NCBI GenBank assembly: GCA_028697515.1
Contig: JAQVEY010000040.1
Span: 1-11,387 of the forward strand
Length of the DNA: 11,387 nucleotides
Direction: 5' to 3'
Source of the DNA: Bacteroidales bacterium
GTDB lineage: Bacteria; Bacteroidota; Bacteroidia; Bacteroidales; ML635J-15
The notes under the pieces are model-generated. The model saw only the letters and a program-made list of their open reading frames with translations. It ran no database searches and was not told where the DNA came from. Position 1 is the first letter of the stretch; each line of letters begins with the position of its first letter. The position numbers and the translations under genes are program-made. Positions 1-5,292 of this stretch are shown here, piece by piece.

Positions 1-242
1 ATGGTTTTTATATCAGTCCTAATCCTAATAATGGTAGTTTTACAATTACCTTAAATGACCCGTGTGAGAATTGCGAAGTACAAATAATCAATTCGGTAGG
101 GCAGATCGTTAAAAGTATCAAACCTTCTCAAAGAGGATTATACAATATTTCTATTGAAGGTCTTACAGCAGGTCATTACAATGTTATATATTTAATTGAC
201 AATTCAGTAAAGCATACGGCAACTGTTGTGGTCAAACAATAG
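1..242 (+). CDS. C-terminal end of a T9SS-secreted protein (5' part outside window)
   Basis: An open frame runs in from the left edge (first full codon at base 3) to a TAG at 240-242, giving 79 residues. The fragment begins with a PNPNNGSF segment, followed by a VQIINSVGQIV strand, a YNISIEGLTAGHYNV segment and a short basic end (VVVKQ). This order (PNP motif, IxNxxGQ strand, LxxGxYxV strand, final VxK) is the type A C-terminal sorting domain that sends Bacteroidota proteins through the type IX secretion system to the cell surface or medium, where the domain is normally removed. Nothing can be said about the functional part, which lies upstream. A hairpin terminator follows 10 bases after the stop, so this gene does not appear to be transcribed with the permease operon that follows. 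Confidence 0.85.
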   Translation, partial: GFYISPNPNNGSFTITLNDPCENCEVQIINSVGQIVKSIKPSQRGLYNISIEGLTAGHYNVIYLIDNSVKHTATVVVKQ

Positions 243-252
243 TGGATTTCTA

Positions 253-290
253 AAAGACAGATTGTAAATAAAATATAGTCTGTCTTTATT
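253..290 (+). terminator. Hairpin terminator after the T9SS protein gene
   Basis: The 9-base arm AAAGACAGA (253-261) pairs perfectly with TCTGTCTTT (279-287) around a 17-base AT-rich loop, followed by ATTTAT. It lies 10 bases past the stop codon at 242. The T-run is short, so its strength is uncertain, but position and symmetry fit an intrinsic terminator. Confidence 0.55.
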
Positions 291-317
291 TATAAATTAG
301 TATCCATTATTTTTTCT

Positions 318-348
318 TTTGCACTCCTCGAAAATAATTCTATATTTA
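318..348 (+). promoter_or_regulatory. Bacteroidota-type promoter for the ftsX-prsW operon
   Basis: TTTG at 318-321 is separated by 19 bases from TATATTTA at 341-348, a 7/8 match to the TAnnTTTG -7 box of the Bacteroidota primary sigma factor, with the expected spacing. The predicted transcript start (about 353-356) falls only 6-9 bases before the TTG start at 362, implying a very short leader with no room for a Shine-Dalgarno site. Confidence 0.55.
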
Positions 349-361
349 CAAAAAAAACGCT

Positions 362-1606
362 TTGAATATAGAGTTTTTTATAGCAAAAAGGCTTGTCAGC
401 AAAAAGCATTCTACAAATAGTTTTAGCAGACCTATTGTTGCTGTTGCAATAGGGGGAATAGCTATAGGATTGGCTGTAATGATTACTGCCGTCTCAATTG
501 TTACAGGTTTTAAAAAGGAGATTTCCGAAAAAGTAATTGGTTTTGGTGCTCATTTGCAAATTGTTAATTACGATAATAATACTTCATACGAAACTCTGCC
601 TATTTCGCAAAATCAGGACTGGATAAACCAAGTCGCAACTCTGCCAGGCATAGAAAGTGTAAATAAATTCATTGTTAAAGCGGGTATCCTAAAAACAGAT
701 GAATATTTGCACGGAGTTGTTTTTAAAGGTATTGATACCGATTTTAATTGGAAATTTTTCAATCAGTATATGGTTGAGGGCGATACTCTGATAATTGCTG
801 ATTCGGCAAAGTCTAACAATGTTGTGATTTCGCAGTATATTGCAAAAGCTTTGAAACTGAAAGTAGGAGATAGCTTTGCAGCCTATTTTATTCAGGACCC
901 GCCACGTATGAGAAAATTCAATGTTCTCGGGATTTATAACACTCAGCTCGAAGATCTGGATAAAATATTCGTCTTCGTTGATATTAAACATCTACGTAAG
1001 CTAAACGACTGGGAAGACGATCAAATTACTGGTTTTGAAATAAATGTTGATGATTTTTCAAAAATTCTTGAATACGAAATTGCCGTCAACAGAATTGTGG
1101 GAAATAATTTTAGTCCTGATGGCAGTATGCTCAAAGTCAAAAACATACAGGAAGATTATCCGGGAATTTTCGACTGGCTTTCTTTACTTGATATAAATGT
1201 CTGGGTGATATTAATATTAATGGTAAGTGTTGCGGGATTCAATATGGTTTCAGGATTACTTGTAATTATTCTCGAAAAAGTAAATATGATTGGTATTTTG
1301 AAAAGCCTTGGGGCAGAAAACATTCGTATAGAAAAGATATTTATCTATGTAGCAGGCTTTTTGATTGGCAGAGGTCTCTTATTTGGCAATATTATCGGAA
1401 TAGGATTATGTCTGATACAAATGTACACAGGAGTAATCACTCTTGATCCGGAATCCTATTATGTTGCAACAGTACCAATTAATTTGAATTTTATTTATAT
1501 TTTGATACTAAATGTAGGAACGATGATCATTACTTTGCTGATGCTGACTGTGCCGGCAATGATAATTTCGAGAATAAGTCCTGCAGATTCAATTAGGTTT
1601 AACTAA
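362..1606 (+). CDS. FtsX/LolE-family ABC transporter permease
   Basis: The 414-residue product has the layout of LolC/LolE/MacB-type permeases. An N-terminal membrane helix (about 24-49) is followed by a large periplasmic domain (about 50-277, MacB-like) and three C-terminal helices (about 278-303, 325-355, 375-404). The cytoplasmic coupling segment EKVNMIGILKSLGA (305-318) is the FtsX-domain signature that contacts the partner ATPase, and the C-terminal SPADSIRFN is also typical. In this family the permease uses ATP-driven movement to release lipoproteins from the inner membrane or act on envelope proteins; the substrate here is unknown and no ATPase gene is adjacent. The start is TTG at 362: an in-frame TAA at 335 excludes anything upstream, no ATG lies between, and MNIEFFIAKRL is a typical start for Bacteroidota members. 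The protease gene follows after 11 bases, so they are probably co-transcribed. Confidence 0.88.
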   Translation: MNIEFFIAKRLVSKKHSTNSFSRPIVAVAIGGIAIGLAVMITAVSIVTGFKKEISEKVIGFGAHLQIVNYDNNTSYETLPISQNQDWINQVATLPGIESVNKFIVKAGILKTDEYLHGVVFKGIDTDFNWKFFNQYMVEGDTLIIADSAKSNNVVISQYIAKALKLKVGDSFAAYFIQDPPRMRKFNVLGIYNTQLEDLDKIFVFVDIKHLRKLNDWEDDQITGFEINVDDFSKILEYEIAVNRIVGNNFSPDGSMLKVKNIQEDYPGIFDWLSLLDINVWVILILMVSVAGFNMVSGLLVIILEKVNMIGILKSLGAENIRIEKIFIYVAGFLIGRGLLFGNIIGIGLCLIQMYTGVITLDPESYYVATVPINLNFIYILILNVGTMIITLLMLTVPAMIISRISPADSIRFN

Positions 1607-1617
1607 AATTTATTAAC

Positions 1618-2400
1618 ATGATTTATCTGACTATTTCTTTTGCGCCGGTGTTGATTATTCTGACTTATATATATGTCAGGGACAAATTCAACAGAGAACC
1701 ATTTTGGTTATTGTTTTTAAGTGTTTTAGGTGGGATGTTTTCGGTAATTCCTGTTTTACTAGTAGGAATTGTTACCGAATTGTTTTCCCCACTTTTTCAG
1801 GGATTACAACTTGCATTCTATCATGCATTCATTCAGGCGGCATTTGTTGAGGAATTGTTCAAACTTCTGGTAGTGCTTATTTTAGTATGGGGCAGTCGTC
1901 ATTTTGATGAAAGATTTGACGGTATAGTGTATGCTGTTTTTGTTTCGATGGGATTTGCTCTCGTTGAAAATATAATGTATGTTTTTGGTGGAGGTCTTCA
2001 AGTTGGACTTTTGAGAATGATTACAGCAGTTCCTGCACATGCAATTTTTGGTATTGCGATGGGTTACTATCTAGGGCTAGCAAAATTTAATCCGTGGAAA
2101 AGATCAACTTATCTCGCTCTCGCTTTTGTTGTGCCATGGTTATTGCATGGGTTCTACGATTTTGTAATAATGGCTGGTTATGAATGGCTTTTGGTTGTTT
2201 TTATAATTTACCTTATTTTTATGTATATTTATGGATTCAGGAAGATACGAGAACTAGCAAGATTAAAAGTAAAACCTGTTGAAGAAAGCACTGAAACACA
2301 AACATCTGGTACAGTAATTGATGAAAATCCTGCTCAAAATACTATGAATTCAAATAATGATTTAAATAATTATAACAATGGAACCCAAGAACAATCTTGA
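1618..2400 (+). CDS. PrsW-family glutamic-type intramembrane protease
   Basis: The 260-residue protein is largely hydrophobic, with about seven or eight membrane helices up to residue 206 and a polar, Asn-rich tail (220-260). Signatures of the PrsW/CAAX-type membrane peptidase superfamily are in order: EELFK (E78, E79, K82), FDGIVYA followed by ALVEN (E117, N118), H141 in PAHAIFG, and H177 in WLLHGFYDF. In Bacillus subtilis PrsW, the paired glutamates are needed for site-1 cleavage of the anti-sigma factor RsiW. All the conserved polar residues are present, so the protein is probably active. Its substrate is unknown and no anti-sigma factor gene is visible here. It follows the permease gene by 11 bases, and its last 23 bases overlap the next gene, indicating translational coupling. 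The Asn-rich tail is unlikely to be catalytic. Confidence 0.88.
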   Translation: MIYLTISFAPVLIILTYIYVRDKFNREPFWLLFLSVLGGMFSVIPVLLVGIVTELFSPLFQGLQLAFYHAFIQAAFVEELFKLLVVLILVWGSRHFDERFDGIVYAVFVSMGFALVENIMYVFGGGLQVGLLRMITAVPAHAIFGIAMGYYLGLAKFNPWKRSTYLALAFVVPWLLHGFYDFVIMAGYEWLLVVFIIYLIFMYIYGFRKIRELARLKVKPVEESTETQTSGTVIDENPAQNTMNSNNDLNNYNNGTQEQS

Positions 2401-2803
2401 TACTCTATCAACCTTCCACTATGTTTGGGGAGGATTAAAGCTTTTTGCCTCATTAATCGTATTAATATATGTAATTATTGGAATGGGAATGGTTATAGCT
2501 GGTCAGAACGTTGGTGAGTTTGAGATGCAACTATCAGGTTGGATATTTATTATTTTTGGTTTTTTTACCTTTCTGCTCGTTGTTGCTCTTGGAGTCTTAA
2601 GTCTTTTATGCGGAAGATATTTGAAAGAAAGACGTAACAGAGTCTTTTGTATGGTAATGTCAGCTTTGGCTTGTGTTAATGCACCTTTGGGAACAGTTTT
2701 AGGCATCTTTACTATACTTGAGATTGAAAAACCGGAGGTAAAAAAAATATTTGAAGAAAATAAAGCTGCCAGAGAAGCGATAATGAGGAAGGCTGGTATA
2801 TAA
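2378..2803 (+). CDS. Small membrane protein of unknown function
   Basis: This 141-residue protein has a short polar N-terminus (LDTLSTFHYVWGGL), two long hydrophobic segments (about 20-43 and 50-78), a basic turn (GRYLKERRNR, 79-88), a third hydrophobic stretch with APLGTVLGIFTIL (102-114), and a charged cytoplasmic-looking tail containing EKPEVKKIFEENK. The pattern of GRxLxxRR, then PLGTxLGxFT, then a PxVKxxFE tail recurs in uncharacterised membrane proteins of Bacteroidota and other phyla. I know of no assigned function. The start ATG at 2378 lies inside the protease gene (23-base overlap, different frame), so the two are probably translated in coupled fashion and may act together. A truncated second copy of its 3' end is found at 5012-5059. 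Confidence 0.75.
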   Translation: MEPKNNLDTLSTFHYVWGGLKLFASLIVLIYVIIGMGMVIAGQNVGEFEMQLSGWIFIIFGFFTFLLVVALGVLSLLCGRYLKERRNRVFCMVMSALACVNAPLGTVLGIFTILEIEKPEVKKIFEENKAAREAIMRKAGI

Positions 2804-2861
2804 AGTATATGGGAAATATTATTCTTATATCATCACTATTTCAGAACTAATTAAACATTTT

Positions 2862-3950
2862 ATGAGAAATCTTTTATTATTGACTCTTTTGTTTGCAAGT
2901 GTTTTTGTCTATTCACAGGAAATAAAAATTGAAACAGTATATTTTGACCTTGAAAGGGCAGAAGAATTTGTGTCGCAAATTCCTCATGCAGTTGATTTAA
3001 CAGGTAATAATCAAGAAGCTGTTGAGCAAATCAATGCATCAATACTTGAGTTTTTTATGCTTGAAAGCTTTGACCCGAAAGAAGCTGGAGATTTTCGATG
3101 GTGGGCAATGAGATATACTTATGAAATCAAGTCAGATTATCTTCTAATTAGTATTTCGGGTGAGTATATGAGTGCACATAGCAATCTCGTACAATCAGAT
3201 TTGTATTTTGAACTGAACAGCGGTGTTCAATTAGATAATAAAATTGTTAAATATACTTCTTTATTTAATCAGGATTCATTTTTTGAATTCATGAGTAAAT
3301 TCTGCATACCGGATTGTGAAAAAGCTTTTTCGGAAGCACAAAGCTGTGCTGAACTTGATGTTATATACTGCGATTGTTATGACATGAGTTTTATTGTTAA
3401 TGAAAATAGTGTGGATTTCGTTTTGACAGGAGATTGTGTTCCTCATTATGCACTAGATTGTGATCCAGGAGGTTATATTATCAACGTAAAAACAGATTCT
3501 TTAAAACCATATCTGAATGATTTTGGTAAATATCTGATTTATGAATCTGGTTATCAACATTTTACAAAATTGGAAAAACAGTTGTTTGGGATGGAGAAAT
3601 CTGCTGAAATTCCACCATATTATTTCATTCAGGGTAAAATAGATGGCAAATATAGTTTTAGCATGGGGCTGGAATTATCAAAACCAGCAAATATTGCAAA
3701 AGGGTATTATTTTTATAATAGTCAGAAAAAGCATATAGCACTTTCTGGTGCTTATGAGAATGATGGAATAAAATTGACAGAGATTGTAAATGACAAAGTT
3801 ACAGGAGTATTCTACTTTTATTTTTTTAACGAATATTCGGAAGGATCTTATATTCTGCCTGACGGAATGTGTCTTTCGGCAGTATGGGTCAATCCAAAAA
3901 TAGACCAAGAGTTTGTGGTGGAAATAGATAAAGTTCTGTTTAATAAGTAG
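2862..3950 (+). CDS. Secreted protein of unknown function (possible DUF3298-like region)
   Basis: The 362-residue product begins with a clear signal peptide (MRNLLLLTLLFASVFVYSQ, cleavage expected near residue 18-19), so it is probably periplasmic or outer-membrane-facing. No T9SS sorting domain or lipobox is seen. Residues about 85-145 (YTYEIKSDYLLISISGEY, then a FELNSG segment and TSLFNQD) resemble the RsiV/DUF3298 pattern of a strand-rich domain sensing or binding an envelope ligand; this match is by eye and weak. A cysteine-rich middle (about 146-205; CIPDC, CDCYD, CVPHYALDC) could form disulfides. The C-terminal part (IQGKIDGKYSFSM, GYYFYNSQKKHIALSG, GAYENDGIKLTEI) resembles a strand-repeat domain common in Bacteroidota secreted proteins. 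It starts 58 bases after the operon's last stop with no good promoter match, so read-through is possible. It appears to be accessory cargo. Confidence 0.7.
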   Translation: MRNLLLLTLLFASVFVYSQEIKIETVYFDLERAEEFVSQIPHAVDLTGNNQEAVEQINASILEFFMLESFDPKEAGDFRWWAMRYTYEIKSDYLLISISGEYMSAHSNLVQSDLYFELNSGVQLDNKIVKYTSLFNQDSFFEFMSKFCIPDCEKAFSEAQSCAELDVIYCDCYDMSFIVNENSVDFVLTGDCVPHYALDCDPGGYIINVKTDSLKPYLNDFGKYLIYESGYQHFTKLEKQLFGMEKSAEIPPYYFIQGKIDGKYSFSMGLELSKPANIAKGYYFYNSQKKHIALSGAYENDGIKLTEIVNDKVTGVFYFYFFNEYSEGSYILPDGMCLSAVWVNPKIDQEFVVEIDKVLFNK

Positions 3951-3966
3951 TATTTGGATTGGGTTT

Positions 3967-3990
3967 ACACTCTCGCTGCGGCAGCGAGTG
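3967..3990. repeat. Palindromic element copy A (tips only)
   Basis: CTCGCTGC (3972-3979) and GCAGCGAG (3981-3988) form a perfect 8-bp inverted repeat around one G. They are flanked by ACACT on the left and TG on the right. These are the outer tips of the longer elements at 4943-5010 and 7731-7808, with the interior missing, as expected from a deletion between the arms. It starts about 20 bases after the stop of the secreted-protein gene and could also act as a transcription barrier, though no T-run follows. Confidence 0.75.
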
Positions 3991-4064
3991 AAATGTCGTG
4001 AAAATGTCGTTTAAAGTTTGCCTAAAATACAGTTTAAAGATAATAACAGGTTTTAGATTAAATG

Positions 4065-4072
4065 TAAATTTG
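4065..4072 (+). promoter_or_regulatory. -7 box for the HTH gene
   Basis: TAAATTTG is a full match to TAnnTTTG. The expected transcript start is near 4079, just before ATG 4094, which supports that ATG over the in-frame ATG at 3998. No TTTG was found at the usual -33 distance, so the call rests on one box. Confidence 0.4.
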
Positions 4073-4093
4073 CCAATAATCAAAAAACTAAAA

Positions 4094-4933
4094 ATGAATC
4101 AATTTGTTTTTGGAAAGGAATTAGTTAGAATAAGAAAATTAAAAGGATTGACACAATCCGAACTGGCTGATAAGTGTAATGTTTCTTGTCGGACAATTCA
4201 AAGAATTGAAAATGGTATTGTTGTGCCAAGAAGTTTTACGATAAAAGCATTGTCCAAAGCTCTGGATATTGATTTACTTAAAGACTTTCCAATAGACACA
4301 TCTGAAAATGAAAGGTTTTTGCCTCACAGATTCATTTTAAGAAAGTGGATTATTACGCAAATAATTGAATTATTTAATTTAAAAACAAAAGCTATGAGAA
4401 AATTATCAATTTTAACAATCACTTCTGGATTATTAGTAATTGCATTTTTTACTTTTTTAAACAATGGCATGGCACAGGACGACTCTAATCTTACAAATTT
4501 TTTAACAATTGATTCTAACGAATGCATTTCTCAAAATGAGGCAATTAAAACTATTGAGAGTATTAACAAAAAAGCACAATATCATAATCAATCGATAGAT
4601 TTAATATTGACTTATGCAGAAGAATCAAATTATAATTATAACTCATATGTTCATTTAGCAAAATTGGTTGGAAGTTTTGGACATTCTACTCAAGCGATAA
4701 TGGAAATTGCAAATATTGTTTTTTTAACTCATAATGATTGCTATTTGTTTAATGACATTGCATCTTTAATATTTTTAGAAACAGGTTTTCAGAATAATAT
4801 CTTTGTTCAATTAGCAAAAGAAGCGAGTGAGGCAAGAACTGAAGATGAAATAAAAATTATTCGAATTGAGATTGATAAATATAAAGAACAAGCAAAATAT
4901 AATACCTTAGAGGAAGCTTTTGAGAGTCAATGA
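4094..4933 (+). CDS. Membrane-tethered XRE-type HTH protein
   Basis: From ATG 4094 the product is 279 residues. Residues about 7-60 form a Cro/C1 (XRE) helix-turn-helix domain, with LTQSELADKCNV as helix 2 and turn, and SCRTIQRIENG as the recognition region. A basic linker follows, then a segment at 101-127 that looks exactly like a signal peptide or single membrane helix (MRKLSILTITSGLLVIAFF, then NNGMAQDD). Residues 128-279 are polar, helical, rich in Asn, Glu and Lys, and match no family I recognise. The expected topology is cytoplasmic DNA binding with an outside C-terminal sensor. An in-frame upstream ATG at 3998 would add 32 residues unlike the family, and a -7 box at 4065-4072 favours 4094. 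An internal ATG at 4394 could in principle make the exported part alone. The gene sits between palindromic copies A and B, which suggests mobile cargo. Confidence 0.75.
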   Translation: MNQFVFGKELVRIRKLKGLTQSELADKCNVSCRTIQRIENGIVVPRSFTIKALSKALDIDLLKDFPIDTSENERFLPHRFILRKWIITQIIELFNLKTKAMRKLSILTITSGLLVIAFFTFLNNGMAQDDSNLTNFLTIDSNECISQNEAIKTIESINKKAQYHNQSIDLILTYAEESNYNYNSYVHLAKLVGSFGHSTQAIMEIANIVFLTHNDCYLFNDIASLIFLETGFQNNIFVQLAKEASEARTEDEIKIIRIEIDKYKEQAKYNTLEEAFESQ

Positions 4934-4942
4934 TAACACTCA

Positions 4943-5010
4943 CTCGCTGCCGCACGATTGTATCGTGTGGTAGATATTCAAGCCACACGATACAATCGTG
5001 CGGCAGCGAG
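4943..5010. repeat. Palindromic element copy B (28-bp perfect arms)
   Basis: Bases 4943-4970 are the exact reverse complement of 4983-5010, around the 12-base loop TAGATATTCAAG. Each arm is itself nearly palindromic (CCGCACGAT, TGT, ATCGTGTGG), so the strand can fold as one long hairpin or two small ones. It begins 9 bases after the HTH gene stop. On its right it directly abuts a truncated gene tail starting at 5012. It may serve as a terminator for the HTH gene, but its recurrence and its base composition, far richer in GC than the surroundings, mark it as a dispersed element. Confidence 0.92.
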
Positions 5011-5011
5011 A

Positions 5012-5059
5012 GAAAAACCGGAGGTAAAGGCTTTATTTGAGGCTAATCGAAAAAAATAA
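5012..5059 (+). pseudogene. Truncated 3' tail of a second copy of the small membrane-protein gene
   Basis: Read in frame, these bases give EKPEVKALFEANRKK followed by TAA. The intact small membrane protein encoded at 2378-2803 contains EKPEVKKIFEENKAAREA near its end. The DNA also matches, with GAAAAACCGGAGGTAAA identical in both. Only this tail remains: similarity stops at the edge of palindromic copy B. The different ending (RKK then stop) indicates a diverged homologue rather than a fresh copy of the gene in this window. Confidence 0.75.
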
Positions 5060-5121
5060 TAGCTTTTTAAGTTTTGTCTAAATATGCATGGCAATTTTTA
5101 AATTAATAAAAATTATTTTTT

Positions 5122-5205
5122 TTAATCAGCCAATACATCACTATTTATAATTTATCTGTGGCTATTGTACCATTTGCAATTACTCATCCAATTATTATAC
5201 TCAAC
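5122..5205 (-). pseudogene. Degenerate remnant 1 of a hisS 3' end
   Basis: On the minus strand this segment aligns with remnant 2 (7632-7739): GAGTATAATAATTGG versus GAGTGTAATTATTGG, then AAATGGTAC shared, then AATAGTGATG and ATTGGCTGAT shared. About 25-30 internal bases are missing and the frame is broken (SIIIG followed by TGA). It resembles the C-terminal codons of hisS but cannot be translated. Weaker similarity continues downstream into the T-rich stretch at about 5092-5121, matching 7611-7631. It forms the left member of a pair of direct repeats around the T9SS protein gene. Confidence 0.65.
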
Positions 5206-5248
5206 CTCGATTGGGTTTTATATTCAATAAAAAATATATCAAAAGATT

Positions 5249-5274
5249 TTTGTTTAATATTTTGATTAACTTTG
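5249..5274 (+). promoter_or_regulatory. Promoter of the T9SS protein gene
   Basis: TAACTTTG at 5267-5274 is a full TAnnTTTG match 18 bases before ATG 5293. A TTTG lies at 5249-5252, but the 14-base spacing is shorter than the usual 19-21, so the -33 part is doubtful. The box overlaps a possible TTG start at 5272, which argues against using that codon. Confidence 0.45.
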
Positions 5275-5292
5275 GTAAATAAAATCACTTTT

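Noticed and set aside
689..991. A 100-codon minus-strand open frame inside the permease gene
   Set aside because: It is antisense to a real gene, with no promoter, signal or family resemblance.
2829..2841. CATCACTATT shared with 5135-5144 and 7649-7658 as a third copy of the hisS-tail repeat
   Set aside because: Only about 10 bases match and the surroundings do not align, so chance in AT-rich DNA is the simpler explanation.
3957..3967. GATTGGGTTTA, also found at 5209-5219, as a target-site or attachment repeat
   Set aside because: Eleven to twelve bases next to repeat structures is suggestive, but it is not found at the third palindrome and its position relative to the element differs.
3998..4093. 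Upstream ATG (3998) as the start of the HTH protein
   Set aside because: The extra 32 residues are unlike XRE proteins, and a full TAnnTTTG box at 4065-4072 places transcription after this codon.
5272..5292. TTG at 5272 as the start of the T9SS protein
   Set aside because: It lies inside the likely -7 box, and ATG 5293 begins a textbook signal peptide.
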